A stretch of 64,000 nt of DNA from Hanleya hanleyi (Eukaryota; Mollusca; Polyplacophora; Lepidopleurida; Hanleyidae), in NCBI GenBank assembly GCA_036873755.1, contig JAVTVY010051708.1, forward strand, positions 214,241-278,240, given 5' to 3'. This document shows, in pieces, positions 34,481 through 43,699 of the stretch. The position numbers were made by a program, and so were the translations under genes. The notes beneath the pieces are model-generated. The model worked only from the letters and a program-made list of their open reading frames with translations, did no database searches and had not been told where the DNA came from. Position 1 is the stretch's first letter. Every line of letters starts with the position of its first letter.

Positions 34481-34989
34481 GATTAACTAACCTAATCATG
34501 CTAATTCACCTCCCGACTCCATACATTGGGGTTCAACAGCAATAACTACGGGCTATAGCGTACAGGGTGTCCCACCAGGCGCGTGTACGAGCGTGCGATG
34601 ACATCACTTCCGGCGATGACGTAACTACCGACGATATAGGGCACAGACGGCACCAACAGATGAGGGAACATGCCTGTAATGACGCCACTTCCGGTGATGA
34701 CGTCACTTCCATCGAGGATCAAGGGCTAATGGCCAAAACATGAGCGTGTGATTGGGCGGTTGACAATGCGTTAAGGCATTAGGAAAGGGCTTTAAGGCGT
34801 TAAGATAAGGAGTTAAGATAGGACATTAAGGCGTCGAAATGGGCGTTTAGGCGTTAAGATAGGGCGTTATGGCGTTGAGACGAGCGTTAAGGTGTAACTG
34901 CAGGCGTTGACGATCGCCACTGCATTTCAATGAATTAGTGTTAATTCCATGGGATATCTGAGTGTTCACCAACTGTTATCGAAACAGTG

Positions 34990-35395
34990 AGTCTATCTAC
35001 TGATATGAAAAGCTTGACCTCAGATAGTCGGGTTGCGTCACAGGGAAGCCTGAGTGAACCTTCCTTTCGGGATCGTATTCTGCATGGGGCTATTAATACT
35101 CATGCTGAGACGATCGAGGACGCCTGACAGGATAACTTACAACAAACTTACATCCAAATGCCCCCCCCCCCCCCAAAAAAAAATCAGCAAAACAGCCATG
35201 GCGATCTATGAATAGTATAGTCTACGACCTAAAGTGAAAGGCGAACCCACGCACAGGTCCATCATGAAGACCAAGAGTCACTTGAAGGAGGATATGGGGT
35301 TACCGCCCTCAGAGGCCATGCAAAATGCGATCAAAATGCGAAAAGAGCTATTCCAGGACATGTTACCGTTACAGTATCCTTGACTTTCCAACAAC
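34990..35395 (+). pseudogene. Zinc-finger gene relic (E0)
   Basis: Nucleotide-level copy of the C-terminal part of the intact gene at 42546-43127: GGGATCGTATTCTGCATGGG, GAGACGATCGAGGACGCC, and CACAGGTCCATCATGAAGAC. It is broken by stops and a poly-C/poly-A run at 35160-35180. The zinc finger itself is missing. Confidence 0.75.
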
Positions 35396-35399
35396 GATT

Positions 35400-35630
35400 A
35401 GAGACACGTCTAACAGACAAGGGCGAACATGGCCGGAGGTTGACGCAACACCAAATGGCGGCCTCTGATTGGACAAGAATAACCGAGAATACATCTAACG
35501 GGCAAGAACGGATATGACAGATGCAGCACCGAATGACGACAAGAGCATACTTGAATTGTAAACATACCCAACGCGGCTCTCTCCCAGCTTGGGTAACATT
35601 GGAGAGAATGAACTATATGAAAAATTGTGA
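35400..35630 (-). repeat. R200 module copy
   Basis: About 200 bp shared by all Polinton-like copies here: in one orientation CATACCCACGCTGGGGGAGC, then CAATCAGAGGCCGCCATTTG, then TTGTCCGTTAGATGTATT. Other copies: 42340-42545, 43477-43690, 47965-48090, 49135-49275, 53385-53490, 53785-53995 and 56110-56225. Confidence 0.8.
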
Positions 35631-36626
35631 ACGTGTTTATCTTTCTTTCTTTCATCTGTCTGCATCATGGCGTCAAGGCGTTGGGATGGAAGTTAAAGCG
35701 TTAAGATAGGGCCTTAATGCCTTAACATAAGCGTTAAGTTAAGGCGTTGTGTGAGGATTCCGCTTCTCCACTTTCTCTACTACTCCTCAGTGCGCAGGGG
35801 TGTATCACCTGATAAGAGCTTTAACAGGATACTACTCTTGTTTGGATACAGCTTGAGGCTAATGTTTCACAAACGACCGTATATCATATATCACTCACTC
35901 ACTCAAACAGGTAACTCTACCAGATAGCCAGATCGAATAAGGCCCGATCCCCCCCCCCCACACAAACTCGCTCCTTCGCACCTACGCACACAAACTTCTC
36001 TTTTCTCTACTACTCTGGAGTGCACATGCGCATACCACTTCCAATCTGACTCTAATCCACAAGTGCTTCACTATGACACCTCACACGACACATTTGGACC
36101 ACGGTGGGTTCATCTCGACATCAACACCTCCCTTTTTCTAATGCGCATGCGCAGATGGACGGCATTTTTACGAGACAACCGACCAGTTGGGCTTTCCCCC
36201 ACGAGTTTCCCCCACGATATGACATCTCACATCCCCCAATCGGATCAGGGATGGTCCATCTCGACCCAAAAATGACCACTGACGGTATTTCCACTACACA
36301 CCAATCAAATCGGACGTTCCCCCACGAGTGCTTCAAACTGATAACACACACAACCCATTCGGACTAATATTGGCCTACCTAGACTCGACATCTCTCTATG
36401 CACCACGCATGCGCAGTTAGAACGTTTCAACTAAAGTCAATCTATGGCGATGAGACCCCTCCCATCGTATTCTACAGAAGTATAAGGAGACAGACAGAAT
36501 AAGGTTTCCCACTTTATACCGCAGATGTCCATGATTGGGTTCCCCATTGGGCCCATACCACAGAAGTATTCGCCCTCTAGTAGGTATATTAGGGTATTTT
36601 TAACCTTGCCTAGTGTGCACTGACTC

Positions 36627-36700
36627 AACGAATAACGTGCCAACCTTTGATACGTGCATTGTTGGTTCGATTCCCATCAGGGCAGGGGGATTCCCCTTCT
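36627..36700 (+). mobile_element. tRNA-derived fragment
   Basis: CACTGACTCAACGAATAACG, GCCAACCTTTGATACGTG and GTTGGTTCGATTCCCATCAG line up with a tRNA from D arm to T arm; the B box (GGTTCGATTCC) is perfect and the A box is degenerate. A SINE head or tRNA pseudogene. Confidence 0.5.
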
Positions 36701-36774
36701 CTCACTGCATGTATGACTATCTATGGGGATTCCCCTTCTCTCGCTACATACTATACTTTAACGTTAAAAGTCTC

Positions 36775-37090
36775 ACTTAATGCCGCTCAACCAGGGGGTT
36801 GGGGACGTATGAACCCACGTACTCCAAGATCCTCATTATGTTCATATGAACAGTCACAATTAAAGCGTGACTGAGATACATCATTCTTTAGATGACGACT
36901 TTATTACGAATAGCACATGGATTAAGAATACTAATCAGCGATAGGGAGTTGATATTTTTGGAACATCATGATTAAATGTTTTGAATTTGGTGCTATTATA
37001 TGCCGTTATATGGAATACATCTTTGGATTATGGACGTGGATATTTTTGAATGGACGCCGGCTGAATAATGAATGACAGACCAGACGCTCA
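36775..37090 (+). mobile_element. PLE 3' tail, second copy
   Basis: Collinear with 2535-3000: GGGGACGTATGAACCCACGT, AAGCGTGACTGAGATACATC, TTAGATGACGACTTTA, TTGATATTTTTGGAACATCA, GGATTATGGACG and GAATGACAGACCAGACGCT. It lacks all coding sequence, as a 5'-truncated retroinsertion would. It sits inside the right end of a Polinton-like copy. Confidence 0.8.
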
Positions 37091-37289
37091 CAACTTTGAA
37101 CCGGACGTGAGCTTTGACCCGGAAGTGATCTTCGACCCCGGAAATGACCTTTGACTCGAAAATGACCTTTGACCCGAAAATCACGTGACCGGAAATGATG
37201 GCACATGATCAGGGAAGATAACGAGGAAAAGGACCGGCAAGACCCAAAATGGGTACGAAGATCCCGTTTTACTACTACTTTCCCATACC

Positions 37290-38090
37290 ATATATGACAT
37301 ATATTGATGAGTCATATTATAATATCAACGGTGAAAAGCAAACGATTTAAGCTAAAAGGTCTTAATTTATAGAATGTAAGATTATATAAGGTTAAGATCC
37401 ATTCCAAGATAATATGATATTTTAGTTTGCAGTATCTTTACTTCAAATAATTCGAACAAGAAGATGTTTAAAACTTGGCCACTGCTTACTATACTACAAA
37501 CTACTAGCATAGAAAAACTACGCTGGCGATAAATATGATATTAAAGTTACCATGGAAACCCGTTGATATGGACTGTAGTTCCTAAATATATGAACGGGTG
37601 AGTTTAAATTCCAGTGGATGTCTTATTTCCAATGCTTAATATCATGTGACTATTATTGCTCCTGGAATGGAAATGTAGCTGTTCAAACAGTGTGTCTATG
37701 AATGATTTTGCGTTTGTTACCATAAGAACGGTAACTGTTTTCATAAAATGGCTACGTAAACTGTACAAATAACATGTATGTAAAATTAGGCTGAGATATT
37801 GAGCAACATTTCACTATAGGCTGAGATATTGAGCAAAATTTGTCTCATTTATGATGCCATAGGTGGAAATTGGAAGGAAAAAAATCGTTAGTAGTGGCAC
37901 TTTGGCTCGTCATATATCGTTATCCACTTTGATCATTTTTGCGAGATGAACACCATTTCTTAAAGAATTTGGAGGTCGCTTGAAGATGAGCACATAAAGA
38001 CCGTTTGTGACTCCCTTTAAACAAGGAGATTTGTTAAATCCATGTAATACTCTTGTGTGAAATCTTGTTGATTAGCTTTCTGGGGTTGTA
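37290..38090 (-). other. Intron C-D, part next to exon C
   Basis: Single-copy AT-rich DNA. Only a 28-bp direct repeat (GGCTGAGATATTGAGCAA at about 37791 and 37819) stands out. Confidence 0.55.
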
Positions 38091-38096
38091 GCTTAC

Positions 38097-38262
38097 ATTC
38101 AATATAATTCTTGAAATTCTCTGGCACGGAAACCTTCAATTTGTTGTCAGTTGTCTTCGTTTTAAAGATTTTGAAATCCACCATCTGAGCATCTGCGGGC
38201 TCGAACACATAAACATACAAACCCTGGTACAGCATGCTCTCGTCCACTGTCGGCTGGTATAC
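38097..38262 (-). CDS. CEMIP-like: CEMIP-like gene, exon C
   Basis: A 166-nt exon, acceptor ...TTTTGTTCTACAG, donor T|GTAAGC. It encodes VYQPTVDESMLYQGLYVYVF, EPADAQMVDFKIFKTKTTDN and KLKVSVPENFKNYIE, the first half of the GG/ILEI-type domain (G.yV.v.....g......f.t.......f..fi). The open frame runs past the donor, but the donor is strong and its phase 1 fits exon D. Phase 0 entry fits exon B. Confidence 0.85.
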
Positions 38263-38539
38263 CTGTAGAACAAAATTGTATATCAGTCTTTTCCGCTCTA
38301 TTCTATACCTCATATATTATACTTCTACAAATGCTACATGCATCAGTTGGGTACAGGTACAATGTTCTTCTTGCTTCTGTAGATCTAGTTCATGTAAAAA
38401 CTAAAAATAAATTGCGGTAAAAGTTTAGCTCGTTGCCTTCTGTTTACCTCGAACATAGAATTCTTCAGGTATTCTATTGTTATTTTCCCAGCATGTTATG
38501 TCTCCGGCGTTGGTGAAATATTATGCATAAATGGGTTAC

Positions 38540-38709
38540 CCGGTTATCAAAGACGATAGCATCAATGTTTGTCATCTTAGGGAGAGTGGATGTAAGCTTG
38601 GTCCAGGAGAGCTTTTGTTTCCCGTGGATCTCCAGTGTTCCTCCGGGCATAAGGATGATGCCTTTCTGGTCGTCATCCTCCGTAAACTTGGGTGCCGTCT
38701 CTTTGTCAC
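38540..38709 (-). CDS. CEMIP-like: CEMIP-like gene, exon B
   Basis: A 170-nt exon, acceptor ...TACTTGTGTGCAG, donor GTAACC. It encodes DKETAPKFTEDDDQKGIILM, PGGTLEIHGKQKLSWTKLTS and TLPKMTNIDAIVFDNR. GGTLE.HG..KLSWT.L is the signature just after the G8 domain in CEMIP and TMEM2. Phase 1 entry matches exon A across a 13-kb intron, giving ITLTGDKET. The Polinton-like copy E1 begins only 81 bases beyond the acceptor. Confidence 0.9.
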
Positions 38710-38784
38710 CTGCACACAAGTATACAAAACAAGAATTTTAGCTGCTAATATGTTTTAATGCGACGTTTCTCAAATTTGTTCCGA

Positions 38785-38790
38785 TAGGCA
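38785..38790 (+). repeat. 6-bp target duplication of E1, left
   Basis: TAGGCA, repeated at 45718-45723 immediately after the other end of the element. Confidence 0.8.
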
Positions 38791-39260
38791 AGTAGTATAT
38801 AGCATTGATAAACCCTCAGGTTGACCTTTGACCTCGGAAATTTGCATATCACGTGACAGAGGTCAAAGGTCAATGAGTGCACTTGAGTTGACCTGTATCC
38901 TTTCATCTCGTCTTTGACCTTGGATCATGTTTAGACATGTTAGGGTTGGGGTTTTTCCATCACATGCGGTATGACGTCACTTCCGGTCTGGGTGAATGGG
39001 GCGTGACCTGTGAACCTGATAGGACATGTACTGACCTGTCTGTGGGGTTTTCCCCTACACTGTCGTTCACCTTCGTGTTTTTTCGGTGAGGTGCGAAGGG
39101 TACGTCCGTGTCTTTTCGGTGAGGTCCGTGGGAACATGATAGGCCTTGTACTGACCTGTCTGCGGGGTTTTTCCCGCCAGAATTTCGCTGTCGTCTGCTT
39201 GGGGTTGTCTATGACTGTATGGGATGTACTGACTTGGTTCTGGGTTTTTTCCATCATGCG
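38791..39260 (+). promoter_or_regulatory. E1 left terminal segment with promoter-type motifs
   Basis: Within the first 230 bases: TTGACCTTTGACCT and AGGTCAAAGGTCA (DR1 nuclear-receptor repeats), TCACGTGA (E-box), and TGACGTCACTTCCGG (CRE fused to an ETS site). The mirror copy is at 45490-45717. Motif identity is read from sequence; activity is inference. Confidence 0.5.
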
Positions 39261-39354
39261 GCGGTCACGTGATTAGGAGTGCATGTACGGACTTGTATGC
39301 TGTCCATTCATTTGAGTCGGGACTTGGGGTCCCTACGAAAGGATTTTGCAAGTC

Positions 39355-39880
39355 ATGGGTGGGTGTATGTAAAATGAGGATTTGTCTCGAAAATGTAAAA
39401 AGCGGAACACGGACTTTATCTCTAAAATAGGGGAAAACCCCTATCAACTCTATCCCAAAGGGCTAATATCGGTCCCTGGCTTATCGGGTTCTGCCTGGAG
39501 TGGGTGTATGTAAAATTAGGATTTGTCCCGAAAATATAAAAAGCGGAACACGGACTTTACCGCTAAAATAGGGAAAAACTCCTATCAACCCTATCCCAAA
39601 GAGCTAATATCGGTCCCCTGGCTTATCGGGGCCTGCTGAGAGAGTGGAGGAGTGGGTGTATGTAAATTTAGGATTTGTCCCGAAAATATAAAAAACGGAA
39701 CACGGGCTTTACCCCTAAAATAGAGGAAAACCTCTATCAACCCTATCCAAAAGGGCTAATATCGGTCCCCGGGCTTATCGGGACCTGCCTTTCAAGTCAA
39801 TCGGGTGGGTGTATGTAAATTTAGGATTTGTCCCGAAATATAAAAAGCGGAACACGGACTTTACATACGGGTACATCCGG
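39355..39880 (+). repeat. E1 left arm, ~150-bp tandem repeat
   Basis: 3.5 units; GTGGGTGTATGTAAA, ATTTGTCCCGAAAATATAAA, AAGCGGAACACGGACTTTA and TATCGGTCCC recur every ~150 bases. The inverted counterpart is at 44390-45200. Confidence 0.9.
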
Positions 39881-39899
39881 GTTTACACGGGAACAGCCG

Positions 39900-40085
39900 G
39901 GTAGTTACGGAGGTGACCGAAGAGACACGGAGGTAACCGACGATGTCACGGAGGTGCCCGAAGAGACACGGAGTTTACCGAAGATGTCACGGAGGTCACC
40001 GAAGAGACACGGAGGCGACCGAAGATGTCACGGAGGTTACCAAAGACATGTCACGGAGGTTACCGAAGACACGGAGGTGCCATTC
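39900..40085 (+). repeat. E1 left arm, ~21-bp minisatellite
   Basis: Units of CACGGAGGTNACCGAAGA, about eight copies; mirrored at 44200-44370. It accounts for arginine/glycine-rich false ORFs. Confidence 0.85.
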
Positions 40086-40599
40086 TGATTTGAGGGGTGT
40101 TCACGTCATCTGTGACGTCATCGGTGACGTTATCAGTACGAGTAGTAGCGAAAGCGGGCATTTTGAGGGTGTGAAGGAAGGTATTTGGGGTAGAAATGGA
40201 TCATCCTTGGTCCGAATGGGTCGTCGGAGGCGTGATTTTGTAGCTCTCGGGGTGTAGACCCCGATTTGTGGGATGTTCACGTCATCAGTACGAGTAGTAG
40301 CGAAAGTGGACATTTTGGGGCAGTGAAGGAAGGTATTTGGTGTAGAGATGGACCATCCTTGGTCCGAATGCGCCGTGTGAGGTGTCATCTTGTAGCAACG
40401 CCCGCCAACGCCAAGCTTAACGCTTCAACGCCCTGGTGAACTAGCTCAGAAGTTCTGATTTTCTAGATATTCCATGGAATTGTCACCAATTCTTCGAAAT
40501 GCAGTGACGCCCGTCAACGCTCGTAGTTACGCCTTAACGCTCTAACATACCGCCTTGACGCTATGATATTGTAATGCCTGTGAGGCATATTCCCTAATC

Positions 40600-42300
40600 T
40601 GACAATGTAAATAAATGTTGAAATATGGGCGCCGGCTCATTCATTCGCGAAGTATCATAAACTGGTACAAATTCAGAGACTGTGACAAATTTCCTACAAA
40701 GTGGACTTACGTGTGTTTATAGTGACATTAAATCATAGTTTTGGACAACATTTCCTCGTATGAATGACTGACCTGTTCGAGATTTCCCCCAAGCATGTTC
40801 TGGTCTCTCCCTCCCGCTTCATGTACATAGCCATTTTGTTATTCTACAAGTGTGTGCGTAATGCGGTTACACTCAGCACAAGTTCACCATTTATTGTGTT
40901 TATAATTCCAATTTAATATTTCTAGATGTTGGTGACACATTACTAATTTGAACTGTGGTATTAATTGACATTCGTATGAACTTTGGAATCCAGAATACGG
41001 ATTTTCTGTGCGGACTATATGCGCGGATGTTTGACTTCTCTGTGCTCATACGCATACTTCGTCTGCTAGAGAATTATTTTGACATCCCTGTGTATTTAAT
41101 TGAACAACAGATTTATTCCTTCAAAGTAAGTGCCATCCATTCAAGATTATATTCCTTGATAACTATATTTCTGGGGAAAATTATGTTAATAGGCAGGTCT
41201 GGCGTTATTTAAAAGATATTTGTTGTCAAAGTTGGTCTTGCACCGGGCGGGAATGTACACCATGTATAAAGTATGTGGACTTTGCCGACTGCCGGGAATA
41301 TACACTTGTGCTCTAGTATATTTACAATAAATCAAGTCTTACTGTTTATGTTATCTAAAAGTAGAGATAAAATAACGTTGAAGCACAAATTGAGCACTTA
41401 CATACTCTGTTGTAAATATACTGTATGTTATTGTTAAATGTTCATCTTGCTGCATTTCGTATTCGCCATGTTGTGGGTATAGGTAAATCATCGGGTCGGG
41501 TAAAGGAAGTTGTGCTATTCATTATTTTCTATGAAAATTCATTATTTTCCGATGCTAAATGTTACATGAGCATAAATAATTATTAAGCACAAGTAGAGCA
41601 CAACTTGGAAATGTATATTTTACTGTTTACCAATAATTTTTGTGAGTGAAAATAGTGCTCAGCCCCAGGCACCGGAGGCTATAAATACCGGGTCGTAACG
41701 AGCAATGGCAGACGGCAACAAGCCGCCGGCGAGGTCACATCGTAGCTTGGCCAGTACCAATTTAGTGGAATTGTATTGAGATTGTATTGGAATCGTATTT
41801 ACCATACCGAATTTATAGGGATTAAGGCTGTCTCCCGTATCTGTAATATCATTGATACGGTTAGTATTGGCTGGATGTGAATTACCATATACCAACATGG
41901 GATCAGTAGTATAGTGAGGCGAGATTACTGCGCATTTGAGGGGCGGGTAATACCATTGGCTCACTCCATCTGTAGTGCTATCCACGATTGTGAATTTGAT
42001 CTATTGTAATATTATTTTGGTTATTCTATGAAGGAAATAAACCATATAGACCCGAAAATCTGTGTTATCATTGAGTCCTAGTTATAGTGAAGCAATATTA
42101 CTGGATTACCTGTGGAAATCACTTACGCTTGGATTACACATTGGATTACCTGTTGGAGTCAATAATACTTGGATTACCTGTGGAATTACTGGCCTATATT
42201 TTATTATTTGGTAAACCACAATTTCTTTCAAAACAATAATACCCCTCTCGGCCTGGGGATTATTACAATATAGACCGGAGAGAGAACAACAACAACAAGG
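40600..42300 (+). other. E1 interior, mostly uncharacterised
   Basis: AT-rich and single-copy within the window. Contains the 108-codon minus-strand ORF at 41659-41985 and an AAC microsatellite near 42285-42332, otherwise nothing I can assign. Confidence 0.6.
41659..41985 (-). CDS. Unknown ORF in E1, 108 codons
   Basis: Opens with MDSTTDGVSQWYYPPLKCAV and is polar and asparagine/threonine-rich, ending VFIASGAWG. No domain or family recognised and no relative elsewhere in the window. Its end coincides with a CTATAAATA word on the opposite strand. It could be a fragment of an element structural protein or chance. Confidence 0.25.
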   Translation of the reverse strand: MDSTTDGVSQWYYPPLKCAVISPHYTTDPMLVYGNSHPANTNRINDITDTGDSLNPYKFGMVNTIPIQSQYNSTKLVLAKLRCDLAGGLLPSAIARYDPVFIASGAWG

Positions 42301-42339
42301 ATGACACATGAGAGAACAACAACAACAAGAAGTTTTTTT

Positions 42340-42545
42340 TCATATAGTTTATTTTCCCCAATGTTACATCATACCCACGCTGGGGGAGCCGCGGTGGGTA
42401 TGTTTACAACTCAAAAAAACTCTTGTCCAATCAGAGGCCGCCATTTGGTGCTGCATCTGTTATATTCCTTCTTGTCCGTTAGATGTATTTTCGGTTGCTC
42501 TTGTCTGTCGCCATTTCAGAAAGTTCCATCTTTGCTCGGTGTGAC
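42340..42545 (+). repeat. R200 module, left flank of the zinc-finger gene
   Basis: CATACCCACGCTGGGGGAGC ... TTCGGTTGCTCTTGTCTGTC ... ends at the zinc-finger stop codon. An inverted copy lies on the other side of the gene at 43477-43690. Confidence 0.85.
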
Positions 42546-43127
42546 CTAAGCGGGCAGGCCTGGATATTCTTCGGGTAGCATGTCCTGAAACAGTTGTTTG
42601 CGCATTCTGATCGCATTTTCCAGGGTCTCGGTGGGTGGTAGTCCCATAGCCTCTTCCAAGTGACGCTTGGTCTTCATGATGGACCTGTGCGTGCGGTCGC
42701 CTTTCATTTCAAGCGGTAGTAAGGTATACTGTTCATAGATCGCCATGGCTGTTTTCCTGATGCGGGGGCGCATTTGGATGTACACCTGTTGTAAATTATC
42801 CTCTCCGGCGTCCTCGATCGCTGCAGCGTAAGTATTGATAGCTGCTGTCACAATACGATCCCAGAAGGTAGGTTCTGCATCACTTTCCACGGCATCACTT
42901 TCCACGGACGTAGGCTGACTATCTGAGGTCAAGCTCTCCGTATCTCTAGATAGACTGTCAGCAATTTCTGTTTCGGTATCAGTCGATACACTCTCAGCAG
43001 TCTCTGTATCAGCATCCGCCTCAACGGACTCCTCGGAGTCTTCAATCCCATGTATATTTTTCTGGTGTCGCATCATATCGTAATGTCTGGTGAACGTGCG
43101 TTCGCACTCAGAGCAAATATAAGCCAT
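42546..43127 (-). CDS. C2H2 zinc-finger protein of the Polinton-like element, intact
   Basis: 193 codons, ATG to stop, no breaks. Residues 4-24: one C2H2 finger (CSECERTFT...MMRHQKNIH, spacing Cx2Cx12Hx4H). Residues about 28-85: an acidic, Asp/Glu/Ser/Thr-rich linker with internally repeated DTET and ESVSTDT words, probably disordered. Residues about 86-193: a basic helical domain (FWDRIVTAAINTYAAAIEDA ... MAIYEQYTLLPLEMKG ... RSIMKTKRHLEEAMGLPPTE ... RKQLFQDMLPEEYPGLP). Broken copies occur at 34990-35395, 54000-54597 and 55315-55890. I do not recognise the C-terminal domain. DNA binding by a single finger plus basic helices is plausible; a role in the element is inferred from its repeated association. 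Confidence 0.75.
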   Translation of the reverse strand: MAYICSECERTFTRHYDMMRHQKNIHGIEDSEESVEADADTETAESVSTDTETEIADSLSRDTESLTSDSQPTSVESDAVESDAEPTFWDRIVTAAINTYAAAIEDAGEDNLQQVYIQMRPRIRKTAMAIYEQYTLLPLEMKGDRTHRSIMKTKRHLEEAMGLPPTETLENAIRMRKQLFQDMLPEEYPGLPA

Positions 43128-43179
43128 GTTGACGGTTGAACGTCGACTGTGCGTGTTTTTGGAAATACGCTTGCTTTTA

Positions 43180-43390
43180 TGACAGTAACGCCCATCAACG
43201 CTTAGGTTAACGCTTCAACGCCCGGGTGAACTAGCTCAGAAGCTCTGATTTTCATGGAATTGACACCAATTCATCGAAATGCAGTGACGCCCGTCAACGC
43301 CCGTCGTTACGCCTTAACGCCCGTTTCAACGCCGTAACACACTTTCTTAACGCTTTAACGTCGTTTAATGATGCGTTCGAACAAATGTTT
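43180..43390 (-). repeat. GGCGTTAAG-type repeat upstream of the zinc-finger gene
   Basis: Runs of AACGCC(C)GT/TTAACGCC words spaced ~10-11 bases around a 60-bp core (AGCTCTGATTTTC, GAATTGACACCAATTCAT). Similar blocks: 34770-34920, 40390-40570, 43700-43860, 53550-53740, 54960-55260 and 55925-56090. Confidence 0.75.
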
Positions 43391-43476
43391 CTTTTGTGCT
43401 ATTGCTCTGACATACGCCGCTTTCCAGTTAATGCCCGAGGTTTTCAACATCGACGCTGAGGCCTGCCCGACGGCGC

Positions 43477-43690
43477 TTAGGTCACACCGAGCAAAAATGG
43501 AATTTTCTGAAATGGCGACAGACAAGAGCAACCGAAAATACATCTAACGGACAAGAAGGAATATAACAGATGCAGCACCAAATGGCGGCCTCTGATTGGA
43601 CAAGAGTTTTCTTGAGGTGTAAACATACCCAACGCGGCTCCCCCAGCGTGGGTATGATGTAACATTGGGGAAGATAAACTATATGAAAAA
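43477..43690 (-). repeat. R200 module, right flank of the zinc-finger gene
   Basis: Inverse of 42340-42545, nearly identical over 200 bases, so the gene sits in a small palindrome within the large one. Confidence 0.85.
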
Positions 43691-43699
43691 AACCCTTCA

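Larger units (their letters stand above)
34550..37279. mobile_element. Polinton-like element, copy E0, partial and re-invaded
   Basis: A mosaic of modules shared with the complete copies E1 and E2: CRE/ETS-rich start (34590-34720), GCGTTAAG-type repeats (34770-34920), zinc-finger gene relic (34990-35395), the R200 module (35400-35630), an NRF1-palindrome block (36060-36420) and the stretch before the terminus (36460-36620). The right end reads TTTTACTACT (about 37267-37276 or 37279), preceded by TTTGACC/CACGTG motifs as in E1 and E2. A PLE tail (36775-37090) is inserted just inside it. The left terminus is not found. Confidence 0.5.

Noticed and set aside
36627..36700. Functional tRNA gene
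   Set aside because: The acceptor stem does not pair and the A box is degenerate, despite a good B box.
38940..39276. ORFs on both strands with CLWGFPLHCRSPS-like text, also at 45184-45568
   Set aside because: Identical readings in both inverted arms of E1, on both strands; noncoding arm sequence.
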